Shown here piece by piece: positions 9,398 through 19,220 of a stretch of 64,000 bases of DNA. The position numbers and the translations under genes are program-made. This stretch comes from Streptomyces sp. CB01373 (GTDB lineage Bacteria > Actinomycetota > Actinomycetes > Streptomycetales > Streptomycetaceae): assembly GCF_002803075.1 (NCBI RefSeq), contig NZ_NNBK01000022.1, positions 62,001 through 126,000 of the forward strand, written 5' to 3'. The notes under the pieces were generated by a model. It was not told the DNA's origin. It did not search any database and saw only the letters and a list, made by a program, of their open reading frames with translations. The first letter of the stretch is position 1. Each line of letters opens with the position of its first letter.

Positions 9398-11830
9398 TTG
9401 GCCCTTAAGAAGACAGACCTCTACAGCTCGCTCTGGAAGAGCTGCGACGAGCTGCGCGGCGGGATGGACGCCGGCCAGTACAAGGACTACATCCTCACGC
9501 TGCTCTTCGTGAAGTACGTCTCCGACAAGGCCAAGGCCGACCCCGACAGTCTCATCGACGTCCCGCCCGGCGGCTCCTTCGACGACATGGTCGCCGCCAA
9601 GGGGGACAAGGAGATCGGCGACCGCTTCAACAAGATCGTCAGTCGTCTCGCCGAGGCGAACGACCTGCGCAACGTCATCGACCTTGCCGACTTCAACGAT
9701 GAGGAGAAGCTCGGCAAGGGCAAGGAGATCCAGGACCGGCTCTCCAAGCTGGTCACGATCTTCAGTGACCTGGACTTCCGCGGCTCGCGCGCGGAGGGTG
9801 ACGACCTTCTTGGTGACGCCTACGAGTACCTGATGCGCCACTTCGCCACGGAGTCCGGCAAGAGCAAGGGGCAGTTCTACACGCCCGCGGAGGTTTCGCG
9901 GGTTCTGGCCAAGGTGATCGGTATCACCAAGGACACTCGCCAGGACCAGACGGTCTACGACCCGACCTGTGGCTCAGGCTCGCTGCTTCTGAAGGTCGCT
10001 GCCGAGGCTCCGCGAGGCATCACGATCTACGGCCAGGAGAAGGACAACGCCACGTGGGCGTTGTCCAAGATGAACATGATCCTGCACGGGAACGAAGACG
10101 CAGAGATCCTCAAGGGCGACACGATCACGAGCCCTCAGTTCACCAACGGGAACGCACTCCAGACGTTCGACTTCGCCGTGGCCAACCCGCCGTTCTCGAT
10201 CAAGTCCTGGAGCAACGGGCTGGAGCAGGAGTACGGCCGCTTCGAGTACGGTCGGCCGCCGGAGAAGAACGGCGACTACGCGTTCCTGCTGCACATCCTC
10301 AAGTCACTTAAGAGCACGGGCAAGGCGGCGGTCATCCTCCCGCACGGAGTGCTCTTCCGCGGTAACGCCGAAGCCGACATCCGCCAGCGCCTGCTGAAGC
10401 AGGGGTTCATCAAGGGCATCATCGGCCTGCCCGCGAACCTCTTCTACGGGACTGGCATCCCGGCCTGCATCATCGTTCTGGACAAGGAGAACGCCGTCGG
10501 CCGTACCGGCGTCTTCATGATCGACGCCTCCAAGGGCTTCATCAAGGACGGCAACAAGAACCGCCTCCGCAGCCAGGACATCCACAAGATTGTCGACGTC
10601 TTCACGCGACAGACCACGATCGACCGCTACTCGCGCATGGTTCCGCTGGCGGAGATCGCCGATCCGAAGAACGAATACAACCTCAACATCACTCGCTACA
10701 TCGACTCCTCCGAGCCTGAGGACATCCAGGATCTCCACGCGCACCTGCACGGCGGCATCCCGAACCGCGATCTCGACGCGCTCAGCGGCTACTGGGATGC
10801 CTTCCCGCACTTGCGAGACCAGCTGTTCCGGCTGAACCGTCCTGGCTACAGTGACCTGACCATTGACGTCAGCCAGGTTCAACAGGCGATCCTTGATTCG
10901 CCCGAGTTCCAGAAGTTCATGCAAGAGGCCCGGGATATTACTACGAAGTGGTTCGCCGCCCATCGCAAGAGGCTCGAAGGGATCGACGAGACCACTCGGC
11001 CAAATGACCTGATCGCCGTTCTCGGCGACGACCTACTGGCCCGATTCAAACCAGTTCCTTTGCTGGACGAGTACGACGTCTACGAACAGCTCATGACGTA
11101 CTGGCACGACGTCATGCACGATGACGTCTTCATGGTCATGAACGACGGCTGGCTCGAATCCGCTAAGCCGCGCAAGATCGTGGTGGACAAGGACCGAAAG
11201 CTCTCCGAGATCCCCGACCTCGTGGTGGGTACGGGCCGCAGTGCCGAGAAGTACAAGATGGATCTCCTCCCGCCGAATCTGATCGTTGAGCGTTACTTCG
11301 CCCAGGAACGCGCTGAGGTCGACGAGCTCATGTCGGTATCGCAGGAAGCGAGTCGCCTGGTCGAAGAGTACGTCGAGGAGCATGCCGTTGAGGGCGGGCT
11401 CCTGGCGGAAGCGATGGACGACGAAAAGATCAACAAGGCACTCGCTTCGACCCGCCTAAAGAAGGCGCGACACGAGGGTACGGACGCTGACGAGGTGGCA
11501 GCCCTGTCGCATCTGATCAAGCTGTACAACGAGGAGGCGGTGGCCAAGAAGGCAGCCAAGGAGGCATCGGCGGCGCTCGCGCTCATGACGCTGAAGAAGT
11601 ACGAAGACCTCTCGGAGTGCGAGGTATGGACGCTCGTCCTGGATAGTAAGTGGGGGGCGACAGTCATGGAACGCGTCAGCTCTGAGGTTGAGGCGCTGAC
11701 ACTGGCACTTGTGGCCCGAATCCAGGAGCTTGGCGAGCGCTATGGCGTACCCGTCGCCGAGCTCACTGCGGAGCTGCAGCGCATCGAGTCCATCGTGGCT
11801 GATCACCTTGCTGCCATGGGGGTCAAGTGA
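9398..11830 (+). CDS. hsdM: Type I restriction-modification system, methyltransferase subunit M
   Basis: The 810-aa product is the N6-adenine methyltransferase subunit of a type I R-M complex. The N-terminal helical domain (LYSSLWKSCDELRGGMDAGQ) is typical. Motif I is YDPTCGSGSLLLKV near residue 188, and catalytic motif IV is NPPF at about residue 262. The start is a TTG at 9398 with ggaag 7 bp upstream, giving the family N-terminus MALKKTDLY. Residues beyond about 550 form a long helical extension absent from classical 500-aa HsdM proteins. The GTGA overlap with hsdS shows translational coupling. Confidence 0.93.
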   Translation: MALKKTDLYSSLWKSCDELRGGMDAGQYKDYILTLLFVKYVSDKAKADPDSLIDVPPGGSFDDMVAAKGDKEIGDRFNKIVSRLAEANDLRNVIDLADFNDEEKLGKGKEIQDRLSKLVTIFSDLDFRGSRAEGDDLLGDAYEYLMRHFATESGKSKGQFYTPAEVSRVLAKVIGITKDTRQDQTVYDPTCGSGSLLLKVAAEAPRGITIYGQEKDNATWALSKMNMILHGNEDAEILKGDTITSPQFTNGNALQTFDFAVANPPFSIKSWSNGLEQEYGRFEYGRPPEKNGDYAFLLHILKSLKSTGKAAVILPHGVLFRGNAEADIRQRLLKQGFIKGIIGLPANLFYGTGIPACIIVLDKENAVGRTGVFMIDASKGFIKDGNKNRLRSQDIHKIVDVFTRQTTIDRYSRMVPLAEIADPKNEYNLNITRYIDSSEPEDIQDLHAHLHGGIPNRDLDALSGYWDAFPHLRDQLFRLNRPGYSDLTIDVSQVQQAILDSPEFQKFMQEARDITTKWFAAHRKRLEGIDETTRPNDLIAVLGDDLLARFKPVPLLDEYDVYEQLMTYWHDVMHDDVFMVMNDGWLESAKPRKIVVDKDRKLSEIPDLVVGTGRSAEKYKMDLLPPNLIVERYFAQERAEVDELMSVSQEASRLVEEYVEEHAVEGGLLAEAMDDEKINKALASTRLKKARHEGTDADEVAALSHLIKLYNEEAVAKKAAKEASAALALMTLKKYEDLSECEVWTLVLDSKWGATVMERVSSEVEALTLALVARIQELGERYGVPVAELTAELQRIESIVADHLAAMGVK

Positions 11831-12978
11831 GTATGCCGGACGACGTCCCCACGGCCTGGAATCGCGTGCGGCTCCTAGACCTGGTCTCCATCCGTAATGG
11901 GCAGGTCGACCCTCGTAACGAGCGATACCGGAATCTTCCTCTGATTGCCCCAGACCATATTGCTCCGCGCTCGGGGCGTCTCCTGGCGAAGTCGTCGGCT
12001 GCGGATCAGGGGGCGATCAGCGGAAAGTACATTGTCGAGCCAGGGGACGTGGTGTACAGCAAGATCCGTCCCTACCTGCAGAAGGCGCACCTGTGCAAGT
12101 TCCGGGCTCTATGCAGTGCGGACATGTACCCGCTCACCCCTAAACCAGGAGTCAGTGGCTCATTTATTCTGCATACGATGCTCGGGAAGAAGTTCACGGA
12201 CTTCGCGACTAGTGTTTCGGCCCGCAGTGGAATTCCTAAGATCAACCGTGCTGAAATCGCCGAGTTCAATCTCGTGGTTCCGTCACCGTCCGAGCAGGAG
12301 GCGATCGGCCAGGTCCTAGACGATGCGGATCGGCTGATTGCCGCCCTGGAGCGCTTGATTGCTAAGAAGCGGGCAGTCAAGCAAGGGCTTATGCAGCAGC
12401 TCCTCATGGGCCAGAACCGGCTTCCCGGTCACTCCGGGGAATGGAGCACTGGCCCGCTCAAAGACTTCCTGCCCCTGCAGCGAGGCTTCGACCTGCCGAC
12501 CTCCCGGGTTGTGAACGGCCCATACCCCGTCGTGTACTCCAACGGGATTGCTCGGCACCACGCGAAAGCCATGGCTAAAGGACCTGGTGTCGTTACTGGG
12601 CGCTCTGGGACGATCGGCAAGGTGCATTTTGTTGAGGGCGACTACTGGCCCCACAACACTTCGCTCTGGGTGACGAGTTTCGCGCGAGTAGACGCGAAGT
12701 TCGCCTTCTACTTCCTGGCGTATCTCGGCCTAGAACGCTTCGCTAGCGGGTCCGGAGTGCCCACCTTCAACCGGAACGACGCGCATTCCTTCGAGATCAC
12801 CGTGCCGACGGATCGTGCTGAGCAGAAGGCGATTGCCGACGTCTTGTCCGCTGTTGACTGCGAGCTGGAAGGGCTGCGACGGCAGCTGGATCAGGCTTCT
12901 TCGATCAAGGCCGGAATGATGCAGCAGCTCCTCACTGGACGCAAGCGCCTGACCGGCGATGGGGGGGCAGCGGAATGA
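11827..12978 (+). CDS. hsdS: Type I restriction-modification system, specificity subunit S
   Basis: The 383-aa subunit carries DNA sequence recognition for both restriction and methylation. It shows the two-target-domain plan. TRD1 (about residues 1-150) is followed by a conserved helix (LERLIAKKRAVKQGLMQQLL), then TRD2, then a matching helix (LRRQLDQASSIKAGMMQQLL). Both helices end in a similar G-x-x-R-L. It starts with a GTG overlapping the hsdM stop; an ATG two codons later is an alternative. TRD base composition is noticeably lower in GC than the neighbours, as expected for a variable module. It overlaps hsdR by ATGA. Confidence 0.92.
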   Translation: MSMPDDVPTAWNRVRLLDLVSIRNGQVDPRNERYRNLPLIAPDHIAPRSGRLLAKSSAADQGAISGKYIVEPGDVVYSKIRPYLQKAHLCKFRALCSADMYPLTPKPGVSGSFILHTMLGKKFTDFATSVSARSGIPKINRAEIAEFNLVVPSPSEQEAIGQVLDDADRLIAALERLIAKKRAVKQGLMQQLLMGQNRLPGHSGEWSTGPLKDFLPLQRGFDLPTSRVVNGPYPVVYSNGIARHHAKAMAKGPGVVTGRSGTIGKVHFVEGDYWPHNTSLWVTSFARVDAKFAFYFLAYLGLERFASGSGVPTFNRNDAHSFEITVPTDRAEQKAIADVLSAVDCELEGLRRQLDQASSIKAGMMQQLLTGRKRLTGDGGAAE

Positions 12979-15900
12979 GCGATGTCGGGCAAATCGAGCG
13001 CGAGGCTCAGAACCGGGTCGTGCGGCTGTTCAAAGAGCAGTTGCACTACCGCTATCTCGGTAGCTGGGAGCGCCGCGCAGGTAACTCGAACATCGAGGTT
13101 GAACTGCTGGAGCAGAACCTCTGCGCCCGCGGCTACGAACGAGCTCTCGTTAACAAGGCGATCGACCAGCTGAAGAAGGCCGCCGCGCTCGGTAGCGGTC
13201 GTGATCTGTACGAGGCGAACCGCGCCGTCTATGAGTTGCTCCGCTACGGGGTCAAGGTCAAGCCGGGAGCCGGCGAGCAGTACGAGACGGTCTGGCTCAT
13301 TGACTGGAGCGACTCGCAGGCCAATGACTTCGTAGTCGTCGAAGAGGTGACGATTGTCGGGAAGCAGACGAAGCGACCCGACATCGTGCTCTACATCAAC
13401 GGCCTGGCCCTGGTAACTCTGGAACTCAAGCGCTCTCGGATCGCCGTGAGCGAGGGCATCCGGCAGACCATCGGGAATCAGAAGACCGGGTTCATCCGGT
13501 CGTTCTTCTCCACCGTCCAGCTCGTGCTCGCCGGCAACGACGTGGAGGGCCTGCGCTACGGCGTCATCGACACGCCTGAGAAGTACTGGTTGCAGTGGAA
13601 GGAGCCCTCCCCCGTCGAGGAACCGTTGGACCGTGCGTTGCTCCAGATGTGCGGTAAGGAGCGACTGCTTGAGTTGATCCATGACTTCACCGTCTTCGAC
13701 TCCGGTGTCCGTAAGGCGTGCCGTCACAACCAGTACTTCGGCGTCAAGGCCGCGCAGGAACGTATCGGTCGTCGCGAGGGCGGCATCATCTGGCACACCC
13801 AGGGTTCGGGGAAGTCGCTCACGATGGTGTGGCTGGCGAAGTGGATCCGGGAGCACCAAGACGACGCCCGAGTCCTGCTGATCACCGATCGCACCGAGCT
13901 GGACGAGCAGATCGAGAAGGTCTTCAACGGCGTCAACGAGCAGATCTATCGCACCAGTAGTGGCGTGGACCTCCTCGGCACTCTGAACAAGTCTGCCGAG
14001 TGGCTCATCTGCTCTCTCGTGCACAAGTTCGGTAGCTCGGCGGATGGTAAGGACGGATCCAAGGCCGACAACGAGTTCATCAAGGAGCTCAAGGCCAGGA
14101 TCCCCAAGGGCTTCAAGGCCAAGGGCAACCTCTTCGTCTTCGTCGACGAGGCCCACCGCACTCAGTCCGGCAAGATGCACGACGCGATGAAGGACCTGCT
14201 GCCGGGCGCCATGTTCATCGGGTTCACGGGGACACCGCTGCTCAAGGCGGACAAGGCCACCAGTATGGAGAAATTTGGGTCGTTCATCCACGCCTACAAG
14301 TTCGACGAGGCCGTCGAGGACGGCGTCGTGCTCGACCTCTGCTACGAAGCCCGCTCCATCGACCAGCACTTGACATCGCCAGCGCAGGTGGACAGGTGGT
14401 TCGAGGCCAAGACCCGGGGCATGACCGACCTGTCGAAGGCGGAGCTGAAGAAGCGCTGGGGCACGATGCAGAAGGTCGTCTCCTCCGAGCCTCGGGCGAA
14501 GCAGATCGTGCAGGACATCCTGCTCGACATGGAGACCAAGCCCCGCCTGATGGACGGGCGCGGTAACGCCATGCTCGTGGGCGAGAGCATCTACCAGGCA
14601 TGCAAGTTCTACGAGCTGTTCTGCAACGCGGGCTTCCGAGGGAAGTGCGCCATCGTCACAAGTTACGCCCCGAGTCCCGGAGATATCTCCAAGGAGGACT
14701 CCGGCGCAGGCCAGACGGAGAAGCTGCGTCAGTACGACATCTATCGAAGGATGCTCGCCGACCACTTCGGAGAGTCCGAAGACGCTGCCATGACGAAGGT
14801 TGACGAGTTCGAGAAAGAGGTCAAGCGACAGTTTGTCGAGGAGCCTGGCCGGATGCGCCTGCTCATCGTGGTCGACAAGCTTCTGACCGGGTTCGATGCG
14901 CCGAGCGCCACGTACCTCTACATCGACAAGAAGATGAGCGATCACGGCCTGTTCCAGGCGATCTGCCGGGTCAACCGACTCGACGGAGACGACAAGGAGT
15001 TCGGCTGCATCGTCGACTACCGCGACCTGTTCAACTCCCTACAGGACGCCATCACCGACTACACGTCCGGGGCACTCGACGGGTACGAACCACAAGACAT
15101 CGAGGGCCTGCTGACTGACCGGATCGAGAAGGGGCGAGAGGCTCTCGACGAAGCGCTGGAACGAATCCGTGCGCTCTGCGAGGTGGTTGCGCAGCCCCGG
15201 AACACGCTCCAGTACCAGCAGTACTTCTGTGCGGCTGATCCCGGCAACGCCGAGCAGCTCAAGGCCAACGAGCCCAAGCGTGTCGAGCTCTACAAGGCCG
15301 TTGCCGCGGTCACGCGGGCCTTCGCCAACCTGGCCAACGACATGGAAGCCGCCGGATACACCAGCCAGGAGGCCGAGGACATCCGCGCTGAGATCCGGCA
15401 TTACACGGATGTCCGCGACGAGGTGAAGCTCGGAGCCGGCGAGGACGTTGACTTCAAGCAGTACGAGGCCGGTATGCGGTTCCTTCTGGACACCTACATC
15501 CAGGCGGACGCGTCCGAGACCGTGTCCGACTTCGAGGACACCGGCCTCGTTCAACTCATCGTCGAACTGGGAGCCGGGGCCCTCGACAAGCTGCCGAAGG
15601 GAATCAAGAGCAGCCCTGAAGCCGTCGCCGAGACGGTCGCCAACAACATGCGCAAGCTGATCATTGAAGAGCATGCGACGAATCCGAAGTACTTCGACAA
15701 GATGTCGGAGCTGCTCGACGCCATAATCGAGAAGCGGCGCCAGGGCGCGATCGAGTACCAGGACTACCTCGCCAAACTGCTGGAGACTGCCGCGCAGCTC
15801 GGTAGGGGAGAGTCCGACGACACGTACAAGTACCCCGCCTGGGCCAACAACGGGGCGAAGCGGGCCTTGGTCGACTTCTTCCTCCCTGATGAGCGACTGG

Positions 15901-16067
15901 CTGTCGAGGTCGACACCGCGGTGCTCCACTCGAAGCCGCATGCATGGGTGGGTAACCCGTTAAGGGAGCGGAAGGTTCGGAACGCGCTGAAGCGAGCGCT
16001 GCCCGACGATTTCGGTCGGCTTGATGAGCTCCTTGAACTGGTGAAGGCAAGGCATGAGTACCACTAG
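12975..16067 (+). CDS. hsdR: Type I restriction-modification system, endonuclease/translocase subunit R
   Basis: The 1030-aa subunit cleaves DNA after ATP-driven translocation. The N-terminal nuclease domain carries a PD-(D/E)XK signature (RPDIVLYINGLALVTLELKR, about residues 134-154). The SF2 motor has Walker A THTQGSGKSLTMVW-like sequence (actual HTQGSGKSLTMVW, about residue 275), Walker B VDEAHRTQSGKMH and motif III GFTGTP. Later motor motifs include LLIVVDKLLTGFDAPS and CRVNRL. The C-terminal helical region docks on HsdM. The length is typical. It begins inside hsdS (ATGA) and overlaps the next gene by 14 bp. Confidence 0.95.
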   Translation: MSDVGQIEREAQNRVVRLFKEQLHYRYLGSWERRAGNSNIEVELLEQNLCARGYERALVNKAIDQLKKAAALGSGRDLYEANRAVYELLRYGVKVKPGAGEQYETVWLIDWSDSQANDFVVVEEVTIVGKQTKRPDIVLYINGLALVTLELKRSRIAVSEGIRQTIGNQKTGFIRSFFSTVQLVLAGNDVEGLRYGVIDTPEKYWLQWKEPSPVEEPLDRALLQMCGKERLLELIHDFTVFDSGVRKACRHNQYFGVKAAQERIGRREGGIIWHTQGSGKSLTMVWLAKWIREHQDDARVLLITDRTELDEQIEKVFNGVNEQIYRTSSGVDLLGTLNKSAEWLICSLVHKFGSSADGKDGSKADNEFIKELKARIPKGFKAKGNLFVFVDEAHRTQSGKMHDAMKDLLPGAMFIGFTGTPLLKADKATSMEKFGSFIHAYKFDEAVEDGVVLDLCYEARSIDQHLTSPAQVDRWFEAKTRGMTDLSKAELKKRWGTMQKVVSSEPRAKQIVQDILLDMETKPRLMDGRGNAMLVGESIYQACKFYELFCNAGFRGKCAIVTSYAPSPGDISKEDSGAGQTEKLRQYDIYRRMLADHFGESEDAAMTKVDEFEKEVKRQFVEEPGRMRLLIVVDKLLTGFDAPSATYLYIDKKMSDHGLFQAICRVNRLDGDDKEFGCIVDYRDLFNSLQDAITDYTSGALDGYEPQDIEGLLTDRIEKGREALDEALERIRALCEVVAQPRNTLQYQQYFCAADPGNAEQLKANEPKRVELYKAVAAVTRAFANLANDMEAAGYTSQEAEDIRAEIRHYTDVRDEVKLGAGEDVDFKQYEAGMRFLLDTYIQADASETVSDFEDTGLVQLIVELGAGALDKLPKGIKSSPEAVAETVANNMRKLIIEEHATNPKYFDKMSELLDAIIEKRRQGAIEYQDYLAKLLETAAQLGRGESDDTYKYPAWANNGAKRALVDFFLPDERLAVEVDTAVLHSKPHAWVGNPLRERKVRNALKRALPDDFGRLDELLELVKARHEYH

Positions 16068-16782
16068 CGCCCGTCTCGCGGTCCGGGGCATTGACGTCCA
16101 CGTGGTCTACAAGGACATCAAGAACCTGCACATCGGTGTGTACCCCCCCATAGGGCGCGTTCGGGTGGCCGCGCCTCAGCAGCTGGATGACGATCAGGTT
16201 CGCCTGGCCGTCATCCAGCGGTTGCCGTGGATCAAGCGTCAGCAGGATCAACTGCGCTCGGCGGAGCGTCAGTCAGTGCGCCAGATGGTCAGCGGAGAGT
16301 CCCACTACGTGTGGGGTGTGCGACGACGCCTGAAGGTCATCGAGCGGCCCGGACGCCCGCATGTAGAACTCGACGGCGACCGAATGGTGCTCTACGTGCC
16401 GAGCGGGACGAGTGAGGAGCGCCGTCGCGACCTGCTCGACCGGTGGTGTCGTGAGCAACTCCGTCAGGCGATCCCTGCGCTCATCGAGCGCTGGGAGACC
16501 AAGCTCGGGATTTCGGTGCCGTGGTGGGGTATCCGCCGGATGAAGACCAAGTGGGGCTCCTGCAACCGGGAGACCCGCCGCCTGTGGTTCAACTCCGAAC
16601 TGGCCAAGAAGCATCCAGAGTGCCTTGAGTACGTCGTCGTTCACGAGATGGTCCATTATCTCGAACGGGGACACGGCCAGCGCTTCGCCCAGCTGATGGA
16701 TGGCTTCCTGCCGGACTGGCGTAGTCGCCGTGATCGCCTGAATGACGCACCGCTCTCTGACGAGCTATGGACGGGGCGTTGA
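16054..16782 (+). CDS. YgjP-like (DUF45/M48-type) zinc metallopeptidase
   Basis: The 242-aa protein belongs to the YgjP/SprT-like metallopeptidases. The zinc motif HEMVHYLERGHGQRF (about residues 193-207) holds HExxH and the further His. The preceding KTKWGSCNRETRRLWFN is the hallmark WGSC segment of this family. Genes of this kind commonly follow hsdR in type I R-M operons, where their role is undetermined. The gene starts 14 bp before the hsdR stop, so it is probably part of the same transcript. Confidence 0.9.
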   Translation: MSTTSARLAVRGIDVHVVYKDIKNLHIGVYPPIGRVRVAAPQQLDDDQVRLAVIQRLPWIKRQQDQLRSAERQSVRQMVSGESHYVWGVRRRLKVIERPGRPHVELDGDRMVLYVPSGTSEERRRDLLDRWCREQLRQAIPALIERWETKLGISVPWWGIRRMKTKWGSCNRETRRLWFNSELAKKHPECLEYVVVHEMVHYLERGHGQRFAQLMDGFLPDWRSRRDRLNDAPLSDELWTGR

Positions 16783-16989
16783 GTGCAGCGAGGACTACTT
16801 GTGTCCGACGCGGCCTTCTCCACGGCAACAGCCCCATGTCTGCCCTGAAGCCCGTAGGGACAGTGGACGCATTTCCGTTGCTCGAAAATATCGAGTGACG
16901 TTTATCAGCTATGCGAGTTAAAAATGGGGGAGGCGTCCAGCTTCCCCTCAGTCCCATCAGATGACGATGACGCGGAAGGTGCTGACCCC

Positions 16990-18984
16990 ATGGCGAAGCT
17001 TCGGTTGACCGTAGGGCGGGGGCACGTCGAGGAGCTGGCACGCCTGCGCCATCCCGTCGGAGCCGTCGAGGAGCTGATCTGGAACTCTCTCGACGCGGAC
17101 GCCGAGACTGTCACCGTCGTGCTTGAGCGCAACGACTTCGGTGGAGTCGACCGGGTCGCCGTGATCGACGACGGCACTGGTATCGCGGCGGAGAAGTGCG
17201 GCGACTACTTCGAGCAGATCGGTACGTCCTGGAAGAAGCGCACGCAGGTCAGCGAGGTCAAGAAGCGCGTGCTGCACGGGAAGAACGGGCGAGGCCGAGT
17301 CCGGGCCTTCGCGCTCGGCAGCGAGGTGCGCTGGACCAGCGTGAGCGGAATGCAGGGGATCCGCCGTCGTGTGGTCATCGAGTCCGATCGCGGCTCCATG
17401 GACGAGTTCGACGTCAGCGATCCCGAGCCGACGGCCGACGTGACGGGGACGATCTTCGAGGCGTTCGGTGGGGAAGACCTCCAGAAGCTGACCGAGGACG
17501 CCGCCCGTACGGCGCTGACTGCCGCCTTCGCGCTCCATTTGGAGGCGTACCCGGACATCTGCATCACCTACGACGGGACGCGGCTGGACCCGGCGTCTGA
17601 GCAGGTTCACGTCGAGACGTACGAGGTGGCGGCTCCGCCGGACAGTTCTCACCCGTCGGCCCAGTTGAAGATCATCGAATGGTCGCGTCCGTACTCCCGG
17701 GCTTTGTTCCTCTGCGACGGCCGAGGTATGTCCTTGGCGCAGCTGAAGCCGGAGATCCAGGCTCCGGGCTTCCACTTCACGGCGTACCTGTCCTGGTCGG
17801 GGTTCGAGGATGATTCGGTCGGCGACCTCGCCTTCGCCGATTGGACACCGGAGGGGCCCGCTGCCGAGGTGCTGGCCGAAGCCCGAGAGCGTATGCGTGA
17901 GCACTTCCGTTCCCGAGCCGATGAGCGCCGTCGTGAGCTCGTCGACTCGTGGCGTGCGGAAGGCTTCTACCCGTATGCAGGCGAGCCCGCCAACGACCAG
18001 GAGCGCGCGGAGCGCGAGACCTTTGACGCCGTGGCGACCGCGGTCGTCCGGCACTTGCCGGCGAGCAAGAGGGCCCAGAAGGTGTCCTTCGCGCTTCTGC
18101 GCTCCGTCTTGACCCACGAACCGGGCGAAGTGCTGCGCATCGCCGAGGAGCTATTCGCGCTTTCCAAGCAGGAGCAGACGGAACTCAGTCGGCTGCTGGA
18201 TCGTACGCCACTGTCCGCCCTGATCAAGGCGTCGACCGCGACAACCGGACGCCTCGATTTCCTGTCTGCCCTGGAGCACCTCGTCTTCGACCCCGTGGCC
18301 AAGGGGCGGGTCAAGGAACGCACGGAGCTGCACCGGATCCTGGAGAACGAGTGCTGGATCTTCGGCGAGGAGTACGGACTGCACGTCAGCGACCGCAGTC
18401 TGAACGAGGTACTGAGACAGCACTGTCGTCTTCTCGATCGGGACACACCTGCACCGGCCCCCGTTCTGAGGGAGGACGGGAGTCGGGGGATCGTCGACCT
18501 GATGCTGTCCCGTGCTGCCCGGCAGCGGAAAGGGGAGCGTCACCACCTCGTGATCGAACTCAAGAGGTCGAGTGTCACCCTCGGCATGTCCGAGTTCACG
18601 CAGATCAACAGCTATGCGCAAGCGGTTATGAACGACGACCGGTTCCGGGACCCCAAGGTGACCTGGGACTTCTGGCTCGTCGGCAATGCCATGGACGACG
18701 GTCTTCGCCAACTTGCCCACCAGCAGGACCGGATGCCTGGATGTGCTGTCAACCAGCCCACGTACCGGATCTGGGTACGCACCTGGGGCGAGATCATCGA
18801 GGACGCGCAGGAGCGGCTTCGCTTCTACAGCGAGCAGCTTGAGTATCAGTCGTCGACCGAGCACGCCATGGACTATCTGATCAGGGAACACACTGACGCG
18901 GTCATGGATCTGGTGGGCGACGGTACGGTGCCCGCGGCCAGGGCGGGGGACAGCGGAACGATCGGAGCTGCCGCCACCTCGTGA
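16990..18984 (+). CDS. GHKL ATPase fused to a Shedu-like (DUF4263-type) nuclease domain
   Basis: The 664-aa protein begins with a GHKL (Hsp90/MutL-type) ATPase. The N box is EELIWNSLDADAETV (residues 28-42), the G1 box VIDDGTGIA (58-66) and the G2 box HGKNGRGRVRAF (96-107). A helical linker follows. The C-terminal part, from about residue 448, reads ENECWIFGEEYGL, then IVDLMLS and HHLVIELKRSSV (about 515-530). This is a D...ExK arrangement like PD-(D/E)XK nucleases of the Shedu type. ATG 16990 has ggaagg 9 bp upstream; ATG 16924 would add 22 acidic residues but lacks a good site. Placement after the R-M operon suggests defence, which is inference. Confidence 0.82.
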   Translation: MAKLRLTVGRGHVEELARLRHPVGAVEELIWNSLDADAETVTVVLERNDFGGVDRVAVIDDGTGIAAEKCGDYFEQIGTSWKKRTQVSEVKKRVLHGKNGRGRVRAFALGSEVRWTSVSGMQGIRRRVVIESDRGSMDEFDVSDPEPTADVTGTIFEAFGGEDLQKLTEDAARTALTAAFALHLEAYPDICITYDGTRLDPASEQVHVETYEVAAPPDSSHPSAQLKIIEWSRPYSRALFLCDGRGMSLAQLKPEIQAPGFHFTAYLSWSGFEDDSVGDLAFADWTPEGPAAEVLAEARERMREHFRSRADERRRELVDSWRAEGFYPYAGEPANDQERAERETFDAVATAVVRHLPASKRAQKVSFALLRSVLTHEPGEVLRIAEELFALSKQEQTELSRLLDRTPLSALIKASTATTGRLDFLSALEHLVFDPVAKGRVKERTELHRILENECWIFGEEYGLHVSDRSLNEVLRQHCRLLDRDTPAPAPVLREDGSRGIVDLMLSRAARQRKGERHHLVIELKRSSVTLGMSEFTQINSYAQAVMNDDRFRDPKVTWDFWLVGNAMDDGLRQLAHQQDRMPGCAVNQPTYRIWVRTWGEIIEDAQERLRFYSEQLEYQSSTEHAMDYLIREHTDAVMDLVGDGTVPAARAGDSGTIGAAATS

Positions 18985-19119
18985 GGCCCCATCCCTACGG
19001 CGGTGAAGGGCAACGGCGGAACGGCATGGGTAGGGAGCAACGGCGTCAGAAACTGGACGTGAGCCTCACCGACTCCTGACGAGTGGGCCGCATCCGCGGC
19101 CCCGAGGAAGGCAGCGGTG

Positions 19120-19220
19120 AGAGCAAGTACGCAAGTCGAGCCTCGTAAGTCGTCTACGTGAAGAACGGCCGATAGGCCGCTTCCTGGTTGGGCTTCTTCA
19201 CGGCTTCACGTACTTGCTCT
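19120..19220. repeat. Nested inverted repeats (possible cruciform or structured RNA)
   Basis: The outer arms agagcaagtacg (19120-19131) and cgtacttgctct (19209-19220) are perfect reverse complements. Inside, gtgaagaa (19158-19165) pairs with ttcttcac (19194-19201) and encloses a tight cggcc-gata-ggccg hairpin (19166-19179). The nesting is unlikely to be accidental. A hairpin of this form could be a replication nick or initiation structure, or a terminator. Confidence 0.6.

Noticed and set aside
12891..14945. 684-aa minus-strand open frame
   Set aside because: It is the mirror of hsdR and has no family features; long antisense frames are expected at this GC content.
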